Translations under genes and position numbers: made by a program
Part shown: piece after piece, positions 55,038 to 64,000 of the stretch
How the letters are laid out: every line of letters begins with the position of its first letter
Position numbering within the stretch: the first letter of the stretch is position 1
Notes under the pieces: model-generated
The model's database searches: none
Seen by the model: only the letters and a program-made list of their open reading frames with translations
What the model was told of the DNA's origin: nothing
Source of the DNA: Branchiostoma floridae
Taxonomy: Eukaryota; Chordata; Leptocardii; Amphioxiformes; Branchiostomatidae
Length of the DNA stretch: 64,000 nt
NCBI RefSeq assembly: GCF_000003815.2
Contig: NC_049981.1
Location: 29,995,051 to 30,059,050, forward strand
Reading direction: 5' to 3'

Positions 55038-55170
55038 ATGGAGGTGAACAGAGATGAAGCGGAAAGATGTATCGATATAGCAGAAAAATACATCCGAGCA
55101 GGGGATCGGGAGAAGGCCGTGAAGTTCCTGTACAAAGCTGAGAAGTTATACCCCAGTCAGAAGGCACAAG
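55038..55170 (+). CDS. DNAJB12/DNAJB14-like ER J-protein, first exon only
   Basis: The exon encodes [39 protein letters not shown] and SQKAQ and ends in phase 1 at AAG|GTACCG. This N-terminal helical hairpin (DEAERC, REKA..FL.KAEKLYP) is diagnostic of DNAJB12 and DNAJB14, ER-membrane J-proteins that recruit HSC70 for degradation of membrane proteins. The J domain, DUF1977 region and membrane segment are not in the following 8.8 kb, so they must lie beyond the window, or the sequence is a retained fragment. Kozak context AAGATGG is good; an overlapping uORF begins at 55024. One pro-orthologue of both vertebrate genes is likely. Confidence 0.85.
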
Positions 55171-56350
55171 GTACCGCTAATACTCGTTTTTGTGTATATT
55201 ATGAGTGGATAATCTCAGCCTGTCACGCCGGTCGCCATGTTGGATAATTTGATCTGAATCTGTCGCAGTTGTTCTTTCTATTTTTGGCGACCTCTGGTGG
55301 CCTCACGTCTGGTCTACTGCGTTAAGGTACCAACCACATACCCGGGGAAAACAGAAGGTACGACTTCTAGGCCATCTTCTGCGGTAATCTAGCCTTTAAT
55401 CAAAATGAAGAATGGGTGAATTTCTGATCATGGCCCTTTAAAACAGGGAAACCCAACCCTGCAAAATTGCGATTGGATTTTCTCCAATTTTCACCAAAAT
55501 GTTGTAAGTCTTGTGCTGTGTCGAAAACAAAAATGCAACTGATGTGGATTTTTCTGTTCGTTTGATTCTATAGAAAGTAGTGAAGATGTGTCACTGAAAC
55601 TAGGAAGATGATTTGATAATTCTTACGCAAATTATTCATATCATTTCTCCATCAAAGTTTAACTGTTTTATCAACTTACTGCGACCTAAAAATGATTGTT
55701 TTTGCTGTTGATGTTCTTTTAACAGTTTCTCTTGGTCTCAGAGAACTGATGCTTTTTTAAAAACTTTTTTATTTGCTTTATCAAAATCAAATTGGAAGTG
55801 ATGTGAATTAAGATCCGAGATGATTGTCATGTTATTACCATTGGAATACATATACATATTTTGTTGTCTGTCAGAAACAGACAATTCCTCAGCTCAGTTT
55901 TTTTTTCTAGTGGCCAAGTGTCAAAAACTGAAAAAGTCCTTTTCCTCACTCTAGCTTTAAAAGAAAAACTTGTCAGAGATGAAAATATTTGACCTAAACT
56001 ATTGAAGTGACCTACTAGTACAACAAGTGACCAGTAAACTGCCCTTTTGTATTGTAAGGGCCACCAAGTTAAGAAAGCTATCTTCCTCTGCATGCAGTCG
56101 CTGTACATCTTGTATAATTTATGTTGCACAATGTCCAGATTGTACGTACATACAATTACGTGTAGTTACATGTAGCTACTGCTGTCATACTTGGTACATT
56201 GTTATGTTAATGGCATGGTCACCCGTCAGCGTAGGTCACTGTACAATTAATTGTTTTGATGCCGTAGAATTTTGAAGCAGGCTGTGACAGAACCAACCGA
56301 CAGGGATCTAATATATTCTAAGACAGCCCTTTTCTGCAAAAGAACAGCAG
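55171..56350 (+). other. Presumed DNAJB-like intron 1, no exon seen
   Basis: No J-domain or other conserved exon found; AT-rich sequence. Confidence 0.4.
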
Positions 56351-56359
56351 AATTTGTGC

Positions 56360-56640
56360 TACACATGCAGGGTTGGACAAGTTTTCAAAATTCACTTGTC
56401 CTATCTGGAAATACATAAAAAAAATTACTTGCCCGAACCAACTTTTCACTTGCCCAAAATTTATATGACATTTTCAATAATTTTTTTGCCTTCTTGGTGG
56501 CAATAATACTGGCAGTGAACCAAGGGAAAACAATAACAAAAACATCAGCACATGGAACTGGCAAGAACTGTAGTGGGAGATAGGTGCTCTCATGGAAAAA
56601 TCTTACTTGCCCGTTCGGTCAAGTGGGATTGGACATTTAC
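56360..56640. repeat. Dispersed repeat with ACTTGCCC motifs
   Basis: AAAATTCACTTGTCCTATCTG, TTACTTGCCCGAACCAAC, CACTTGCCCAAAAT and TTACTTGCCCGTTCGGTCAA recur within 260 bp, a pattern of a dispersed repeat rather than a gene. Confidence 0.45.
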
Positions 56641-57230
56641 CTGAATTTACCTGAACCGCAGAGACTCCGTGGTTTGTCTCTGCAGTCAGGAGCTGGAAGG
56701 CTGGTAGCCCATTGCCGCTCCTCCAACGATCTCGGCCTCTATGTATCTGTCCATCTTATTCTTGAAACCGTTCACTGTGGTCTGGGTAACTACCTCAGAC
56801 GGAAGTTTATTCCAGGCTTTTACTACTCTTACAGCGAATGATCTTCTCCGGATTTCCAGCTTGGTACTGGGTATTGACAGTCTCAGATGGTGTCCCCTGG
56901 TGTTGTAAGGTGTTCGTAAGGGTGTGAAGAGCGTGGTTCTGTCTATCCCTTCTAGTCCCTTCATAATCTTGAAAACTTCTAACATATCCCCTCGGAACCG
57001 CCTTACTGCCAGCGTAGTTAGCTTCATCTTTCGGAGCCGTTGACTGTATGTTAAGTCTTGTAATTCAGGGATCATTTTACTTGCTCTCCGTTGTACGGCC
57101 TCGATCAACTTAATATCCTTTTGAAGCCAGGGCGACCATGCTTGTACACAGTATTCCAGATGTGGACGAACGAGTTGCTTGTAAAGGCGAGTTATGACTT
57201 CTGTCTTTTTGGCGACGCCTCAGGGGCGGA
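56600..57230 (-). mobile_element. LINE C-terminal fragment (CR1/L2-like)
   Basis: The minus-strand frame reads TRLYKQLVRPHLEYCVQAWS, LIEAVQRRASKMIPELQDLT, then LRRMKL-type text, RGDMLEVFKIMKG, RGHHLRL and VVKAWNKLPSEVV. This is the region just after the reverse-transcriptase core in CR1/L2-like LINEs. The 3' end shows TTCAGGTAAATTCAGGTAAA repeats near 56640. Confidence 0.85.
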
Positions 57231-57234
57231 GGCA

Positions 57235-58230
57235 TTTTCTACAGTATTACGATCGCTTTGAAAGAATTTTGAAAATTCCACGAATGCATTCCCTTGGGAA
57301 TTGATTTTTTGCTAAACCACAGGGGTGTCGTCCATACAGTGGTCATTGAAGACTATTCTAGCTGTTATTTTTCCTTTGTTGAGGCATTCTTTGTTTTCAG
57401 GATTAATGATTTAAGGGAACGGTCTTTTCACATAGCCGGAAGTGACTGCACTCCTTGCATATCATAAGCCGTACACACAGATTATTACGATGTTTCGCAT
57501 GCTTTATGAATTTGCAATGGCAACCAATATGTCCCAGCTTTTTGCCGTTATGTCTTTTATAAGCCTGTGCTTTTTACAATATAGAATGAAATGCTGTCAA
57601 GTGGTTATCGTTCGGAGTCATAGAGAGCCTGATTTTGAGTGGTAGAAAAATAAGATGGTTTAAAGAAGACAAGACCAATATAGCACAACTTTTGCCAATA
57701 TCTTCTGAGCTTTGCTTTTCTAAGGTGGGATAATATGCTTCACGAGGTCAAAAAAATATAGAAGACCAATGTGTCAGATTTTTGTCGATATCTTTTTATG
57801 AAATATGAAATGTTGCGCTTTCAGGTGGTTGTCGTTTTGAATTGAAGCTGGTGTGTTACGCCGAAGGACTGTTATACCAGGTTATACCGGCTATATAGAT
57901 ACAGGTTACGTAAAGCCTGATTTTGAAAAGTTAATAAGTCACATGTTTCAAACAAGCCATGAAACCAATGGGTTTCAATTTGTTTAGATTCTGCTTTGAA
58001 GACTAGCATAGCTAGAATAAAGGAAGGACGCAGAGACAAGGTTTTCCGTACACTGGGCACGGGAGACTGTTAAGATGGTTTGACGTTACTATATACTAGT
58101 AATGCTGGCCTCGCTAACCTCGTTCTTAGCTGCGGATCTCTCTTTCTCTTCTGAACTATACTCTCTGACTCTCTGTCATACAAATACATTATATCTCGTG
58201 GTCACATTTTGGCGTATCAAACAGACAGGT
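57235..58230. other. No gene recognised
   Basis: Short diverged internal similarities (ATTTTTCCTT, GATATCTT) only. Confidence 0.35.
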
Positions 58231-58239
58231 CTTGTCACA

Positions 58240-59420
58240 CCAAAAAACAACGGTTATTTCATCTACGGTCTATTCATATACATATAAAATCAACTACTAC
58301 AATGTATACACTAAAATACATATTCGTGATATAAACAGTCAGTCAATCAGTCAATCCGTGAATTCTATAACTGGTGTCATGCCAGGTTATCTATACATGT
58401 ACAAGTATGATCGCAATCTATCGGCTGTACATCTTGGCTCTGCTACTGGCCTCTACTTCCCTCATGTTGCCCTCCTTCTGTAGATGGCGCTGTTCTGGAT
58501 GTTGTGTGCCCCCCTCTGTTCAGAATTTTCAAGCCGCACAAATGTATATTCTGGCTCCTCCCAGCGATGACCACTTCTGCATATTCTTATGTTGGTTTTC
58601 TTCATTAGTACATTCACCTCCGGTTTGATTAGGTCCGTCGTCGCTGTGGGAAAATTATGTACGGTTCTTTGTTGTACATATAAAATCCACTATTATAATA
58701 TATACACATTATATATACATATTCATGGTATAAATCAGCCAAAACCAGCCCGTGAATTGTCTAACTAGTTTTAGGTTTTCTGTGGTTGTGGCAGTGCAAT
58801 CGATTTGCTGCTCCAGATCTGCTACTGTTCTGGCATTCCTTAGGCCCTCTCATTGTCTTCCTTCTGTGGACGGTGCGGTTCTGGGTGATGTGTAGCTCCT
58901 TCCCGACTTTATAAGGTGCACAGACGTCTATTCCGGTCCCTCCAGTGATACAGCTCGTCTCAGCGACTTGCAGTGGAAGGACTCGACTGACTTTGTGACG
59001 GAACTGTTTCGTCCTGATGGACACAGGTACGGGTGTCAGGAACATCTCGTCGTTGTCGCTCTTGTCCTGTATGGTTAGTCTGTTGGGATCGAGAGAGAAC
59101 ACAAAAATGACATCGCCCGTTTCATATACTATACGAATATACTGATACTGACACTAATGGTTTATTCCAAAGTCACCCATAACTTTGTCATCGTCGTTGT
59201 ACGTTTATTTGGGTGCTCGTCACAGCTATTAAAGATATGTTGTAGGAGCTGATGTTGAGATATCACAAATAAAGAAAGATGAGTCACAGTGTGTGGCGTG
59301 GCGGTGTTGTGGAGTCCAAGTGGACATCGTCATCATTGCTCTTGTTAAGTATGGTCGGCCTGTAAATGGATCGAGGGAGAACACACACACACACACACAC
59401 GCACGCAATGTTATAAACCA
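58240..59420 (-). pseudogene. Tandemly duplicated exon-like segments of an unrecognised gene
   Basis: On the minus strand, segments at about 59355-59265 and 59080-58990 both follow TTCTC(C/T)CTCGATCC...ACAG acceptors and encode PTILNKSNDDDVHLDSTTP and LTIQDKSDNDEMFLTPVPV. A further segment (58950-58770, GGTGIDVCAPYKVGKELHIT...) is repeated in degenerate form with stops at 58600-58390. The only long frame runs 59102-58761. I do not recognise the protein. Confidence 0.45.
59382..59405. repeat. AC dinucleotide microsatellite
   Basis: About ten AC units followed by GCACGC, next to the exon-like acceptor at 59355-59380. Confidence 0.95.
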
Positions 59421-59688
59421 TAACAACATAAATGACAGGACTGTTGAGTGGGCATCACAGAAGTTTTAGACAAGGACGCAAGTCTGGGGACGTATGCAGA
59501 GCAAATGACTGGGAGCTAGACACAAGAATCCACGGATAAATCCCATCAAATTTCCTGTCCGATCACTAAGGTCGTTGTCTTCCCGTTCAACATAACCTTT
59601 CACTTAACTTAACTAAACATAACTAAGTCGACTTAAACCAGAGCAGCACAACGGGCATACTCACCTGAGGAGAAATTCATACATAATC

Positions 59689-60492
59689 TCATAGGCGATT
59701 AGTTACTCGAATCCTCAGCATCCGGCCATTTGTCTCCATTTTGCAAGTCCATGTCAGTCGAACCAGTCCATGTTTCTTTTGAAACAGTCCAAGGTCGTCG
59801 TCATGTTGACTGGAACATTTCTGGCCGGGGCTAAAAATACACCAAATGTGAAGCCAACTGGCGATTGAAGTAATTGAAAAAAAAAAACTAACAAAACAAG
59901 CCTTCAATTGGGAACAATTTGAAGAGAATGGCTCAGAAAAATGCCGTTCAGAAACGAAATAGTTAGGGTTTTTCTGCCACAGCTTTGCGTGGTACCATCT
60001 GTGAACGCATGGGGTAGTGTCGACGAGGGGGCGAAACTCGGTACGGAAATCATGGATGCGTGAGTGGAAGTCCGGCATGTTACAGGGGGATTTCAATCGC
60101 CAGATTGGTTCAACTAGAATCGCCTGTCGAACTGAATGGATTTCAGAGATTTTGCGTGCCAAAGCTACTAAATCACGAGCTATGGTTTCTGGAGCCCATT
60201 GACGTCTACATATATCGTTGTGCCCTAGCTCTACGTACACAATGTGAGGACTGGTTTGCTGCAGAATAGAAAGCACACTAGCGTAATATTTTGGGATAGT
60301 GCAACCCGGCACGCCATGAAACTGAATGTCTACGTTAGATACCCCAAAATTAGGACAAATTGCTCGTCGGATTCTGTCGTAGTACGACACCGAACAAATG
60401 ACTTCTGTCGGGATACAAAAGAGTGTCTGGTAATGGCAATGTTGATAGTTGAAGTATCCATGAAAGGACAAGTTTGTAACAAGATACAACAA
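59689..60492 (-). pseudogene. SGNH-hydrolase-like domain, decayed
   Basis: The minus-strand frame contains VDIQFHGVPGCTI, VYVELGHNDICRRQ (block III-like GxND) and ILVEPIWRLK, the layout of SGNH/GDSL-hydrolase-like domains common in amphioxus uncharacterised proteins and some retrotransposons. The expected block I (xSFVRR) is present as KSFVRC only in another frame, so a one-base frameshift separates it; the C-terminal catalytic Asp-x-x-His is not clear. A proline/arginine-rich frame at 60918-60715 upstream may be its N-terminus. Likely a mobile-element-linked relic. Confidence 0.5.
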
Positions 60493-60959
60493 TATGGCAG
60501 CTCACCGTGGAGTTGAGTTCGGTCACTGAAGAAAGGTTCGGCTAGTTGATCGGTGTTGACCGGATGTTCGCCTCTCTAAGCTGAAGACGGGTCAGGAAGG
60601 GTCAGGAAGTCAACAGTCTGGGAGTACGTTGTCAAAGCACTGTCCAAGCAATGCCGCCGGGTATGTACGAACAAGTTCGGAGGAAATCCGGCTTGAGACC
60701 GCGAAAGTTGTGTCCTATGTTAAGGGCCTCGCAAGGGCTCTGTAGGGAGACACCGGAACGGGGACGTGATTGACCGGTACCGAAGAATGATCCGACGGAG
60801 ACCTAGCTGACTGGCTCCGGGGACGGGCCGACGTTTTAATACGGGGTCTTGGCGCGCTGGCTCCGCTGAAGGGGAAGCTGTTTCCGCCGACGGGGCGTAT
60901 ACGTGGTGGCTTGGCCATGAAACTAGGGACAAGCGTGTTCAAATCGTCCGACAAGGTTA

Positions 60960-61310
60960 GAGGAAAGACTTAAGCGAAAACTCGAGAAATTTCAGAGCGA
61001 AAAGTCTGTGATGCACACGCCACGAGATGCGCTGCTGTAATGACCGCTTTAGCGCACGGTGTTTAGCGGTACCGTGGCACCTTGCCGTGCCAGCGGCCGG
61101 GCCACATACGGAGTTCTGTCGGTAATAAACAAAGGGATGTTTTTGGCATTGATTAGCACGGCGGCATTTCGGCTCAGATCAATTAGGGATGTCACCGATT
61201 ACTAAGAAATTCCGACATCACCAAGACAATGACGCCGACCCCATGTGGCCATGGTCTGGCTAACATCCCGAACTGAGATGAATTACAAAGGGGCGCCGCA
61301 ATGAGTAAAA
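60960..61310. other. GC-moderate intergenic, nothing recognised
   Basis: No coding or repeat signature. Confidence 0.35.
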
Positions 61311-61455
61311 CTTTTGTCACTTAGGTCGGCTCTCATTCATTCCATTCAAAACATTGTATTCGCGCTGATGTCATCCACAATAGCTACTTACTGTGGCCTA
61401 ATACTAGGTGAGGTGAAAGGGTCAACACAATATTGGATAAAAGATTTGCCAAAAG

Positions 61456-61559
61456 AATTAATAAATCTCTCAAACAAGATCTTCAACAGCTCCTCAAAAA
61501 TAAGGGGAATTAATAAATCTCTCAAACAAGATCTTCAACAGCTCCTCAAAAATAAGGGT
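61456..61559 (+). repeat. 52-bp direct tandem duplication
   Basis: AATTAATAAATCTCTCAAAC followed by AAGATCTTCAACAGCTCC and TCAAAAATAAGGG occurs twice in a row with a 52-bp period. It changes the frame of the overlapping open frame, which I do not regard as a gene. Confidence 0.95.
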
Positions 61560-61629
61560 AATGTTACGGTCACATTTCCAAACGGGAACCGACCAGGCAA
61601 CTTTCGCTCCTCAAGCTGGGGGTAGTTTT

Positions 61630-62560
61630 ACGGTAACAGTGCCAACCCGGGGTCCGATTGGGCAGCTCTCGTGAACAAATTAGAAGTATGTAGAGGGCCT
61701 AAAACACACAAAGTGCAAAGAAAATAAGTAATGGCCATAATTTGTGAACTGATAAACGACCATAAACAGCTTTACTTTTTAATTTGGATGTCTATCCTTC
61801 ATAAATGTAGCTTTATTTTTTTTTTATTCCGGTAACTTCCGGTTGGGAAATGTGACCGTAACATAAGACATTCATGATCATTCTTAGGTAGCCTTATTAG
61901 CAAGTTCACAGGTACCAGTTTTGTTGATGCCAAAATGCCTAAGAAAAAGGCGAACACGTTCAAAAAATATGTCAAGTCTATTCTTTTTACTTTGCCGGAC
62001 AGACTGAGACAGATAAGATAAAAGGCGTATAGAGTATCTGTACCAGACGTTTATGTTACTAGGTAACTAGGCTATTTTAGGAATAGGACACGTGACTACA
62101 CCATATATGGAAGTTCATTTGAATGTAGCATTGACCAATGACTGGGGAGAACAGCTATGAGTAATTGGTAGAGCGCCAAGTTTGAACTGCCCAAGACGCT
62201 GCCAATGCTCTGAGAGCTACTCTTGTATGTAGTAGTATGATGTATGAAATATGATGTAGTATAGCGCATGCTTCCGTCTGTAATTACCATATCTGTGGAG
62301 TAAGACATGGTTAGGCTTATGTACACAATTGTGCAGACTTGGATAGTATAGACTGCATAGTACATGTAACATATGTGTCAGCCAGGTTCTGTCTGGCTGT
62401 AGGTGGTATCAAATCATCAAACGTAGATCCTGTTGGCTCCACCCGCTGTTGTTAATGTTTTCGGCTTTGTCCTCACGTGCATCGTAAGCCACTTCTAGCT
62501 ATTTACCAGGACTTGAGGTGGCTCGTGACTGTTCGATTTTAGCTGGAGGGGAAAAGCAGG
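61630..62560. other. No gene recognised
   Basis: AT-rich; no conserved segment is visible. Confidence 0.35.
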
Positions 62561-62649
62561 TGTTTCAGGGTCTCTTTGGGGGGGGGGGGGGGGGGCGTGA
62601 TCTTTGGGCCTCCTTCCCAAGGGTGTACCATCGGGCATGCATTTTGTAT

Positions 62650-62812
62650 GCGGAAGCTTGACCTGAAAACTACGAAGGCTCAGAACTACATTAACCATAT
62701 TTTTCTCTGTACTAATAATACTTTGTACAAACATACTGTTGAAGATGATCTACACTTTTTATTATCATGTCCCTCGTTTATATTGAGGAAAGACAGGAGA
62801 TTATGGACGTAA
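62650..62812 (+). mobile_element. LINE C-terminal fragment
   Basis: The frame reads TTKAQNYINHIFLCTNN and VEDDLHFLLSCPSFILRKDR, the C-terminal (VED..HFL..C) motif of CR1/L2-like LINE proteins, followed by a stop. It is heavily 5'-truncated. Confidence 0.65.
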
Positions 62813-62950
62813 TTACCATGTATATTGTGCATCCTATAATCCGTCTTCTTATGGACCGAACCGGTCAGATAATGTCACATAGTCCTTAATCTTTAATTCT
62901 TTGGAATTCTACATTATTGTTATGGTTATCTTCTTTATGAGAAATCAGGA

Positions 62951-63150
62951 GAAACCAGACTGATGCGTATGGCAGAAGGAAAGCGGATCCTGCGAAAAGA
63001 ACTCTACAACAGACCTGAGTCAGCTTGCAGATGTGCCCTATGTGGCAGAGAACGTAATGCTCGTATAGGGCTGTTTAGCCACAGTCGACGCTGTAGGGCT
63101 GATATCAATTAGGATTTTGCCATGGTCAATATTGACCGAATGAGACCATA
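62951..63150 (+). mobile_element. LINE 3' end with C-terminal zinc finger
   Basis: The frame 62951-63112 encodes ETRLMRMAEGKRILRKELYN, then CRCALCGRERNARIGLFSHS and RRCRADIN before TAG. It is homologous to 5780-5925 and 26010-26125; the 3'UTR contains TTGCCATGGTCAATATTGAC. Confidence 0.85.
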
Positions 63151-63751
63151 TATAGATTGAAGCCGTCAGTTGCAGTAGCAATTTAAGTCCTTAATTTTTA
63201 ATGCTTTAAATCTCTCTATTATTGTTATGGGAAGTTCTTGATACAAGTCTTGAAGTTTTGTACATGTACTGTTTTAGATCTTGTTTGCACTTGTTGCAAT
63301 CGATTGAAGGATCGATCGACTGACAATTCGGACTGTAACCAAAGTCAAAGATAATGTCATAATAAGAAAATTGCCTGTGTAATAGTATCAGAAGTTCAGA
63401 ATATTTTCGCCCCTCCTTAAGGCCACTTTTGCCCCCCCCCCAAGGAACCAACCCCGCACAAACAAGATACCCCCCCCCCCCCTCAAGCTCACCATATACA
63501 CCCCGGGGCGGGTCAGTAACATTAAAATGCGTCGCCTATAGGTGTCTTTTTTAGACACCTTTACTTGTTGTACTTGATGTTTCTTTTGATGATACCCAAG
63601 ATTTTGTTTGCTTTTTTAACTGCATACGCCACGTGGTGGGCTGGTTTTATAGATTTAGCAATATGTACATGCGCTTGTCCGAACGGCTCTTGTCTTGCTG
63701 TCAACATGGTACACGTGTTGTTGATATGTTTCTTTTAACTTACTTACCGCT

Positions 63752-64000
63752 TACCGGTCCCTTGACCGGGGGTGGTCGTGGGGGCGCTTTTCTGCTGACC
63801 ACACTGCCTCCCTCCATCTCTCCCTGTCGTAAGCCAGCGCTTGGGTGCTGGCAAGGGGCAGGCCAGCCCATTCTTTAATGTTGTCGTCCCATTTGTTTCT
63901 CTGTCTGCCTCGTCTTCTCTTCCCTTCAACTGTTCCTTGCAGTATGACCTTTGAGAGGCCTTTGCTTCTTGTCCCGTGGCCGCACCACCTTAGCTTCTTT
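63752..64000 (-). mobile_element. LINE endonuclease/reverse-transcriptase C-terminus, continuing past the window
   Basis: The minus-strand frame from the window edge reads KKLRWCGHGTRSKGLSKVIL, QGTVEGKRRRGRQRNKWDDN, IKEWAGLPLASTQALAYDRE and RWREAVWSAEKRP to a TAA near 63753. This is the classic C-terminal WxGHxxR...GxRxxGRQRxxWxDxIxxW motif of these LINEs. Confidence 0.9.

Noticed and set aside
61314-61625. 103-residue open frame
   Set aside because: Part of it comes from a 52-bp direct duplication; no motif or splice support.
62578-62596. Poly-G run, and poly-C runs near 63428 and 63468
   Set aside because: Simple homopolymers; length is probably unreliable in the assembly.

Overview
The window looks like nuclear DNA from an invertebrate chordate, most probably a cephalochordate (amphioxus, Branchiostoma). 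This is inferred from intron-rich chordate orthologues with canonical GT-AG introns, many tRNA-derived SINEs, LINE 3' ends and MITEs, and five 100-N assembly gaps. I could run no database search, so the genus is an inference.

Layout. 1-6314 (+) holds the last eight exons of WAPL, the cohesin-release factor, entered through a 50-bp minisatellite, with a long 3'UTR to about 9.15 kb. 10.4-18.6 kb (-) is a complete three-exon DDIT4/REDD1-like gene with a 5.5-kb repeat-filled intron. 18.6-28.1 kb is gene-poor and full of mobile elements. 28.5-30.3 kb (-) is a small three-exon gene for an unrecognised cysteine-rich secreted peptide. 33.4-36.6 kb (+) is a complete five-exon H2A.Z gene. 38.9-54.3 kb (-) carries two tandem acid-lipase (LIPA/LIPF family) genes; one has a 2.2-kb LINE in an intron and the other has probably lost exon 2 in an assembly gap. 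55.0 kb (+) is the first exon of a DNAJB12/DNAJB14-like gene, divergent from the lipase. 56-64 kb is mostly LINE remnants, a decayed SGNH-hydrolase-like reading frame and tandemly duplicated exon-like segments. WAPL, DDIT4, H2A.Z, the lipases and DNAJB are independent housekeeping, stress and lysosomal/digestive genes; nothing suggests an operon or a shared pathway.

The most unusual signal is a family of very short (22-37 bp) palindromic insertions with ends CAAGGAG.../...CTCCTTG. Eight copies are each flanked by a perfect 7-bp (one possibly 8-bp) target-site duplication fitting RTNT(A). One of them has an unfilled paralogous site about 300 bp away, which demonstrates insertion. Other points of note are a sharply bounded near-identity tract over the catalytic-serine exon of the two lipases (gene conversion), a lipase exon 1 whose only in-frame donor seems to lie in a MITE end, partial exon-2 duplications next to it, and a minisatellite that multiplies a splice-acceptor module in WAPL.
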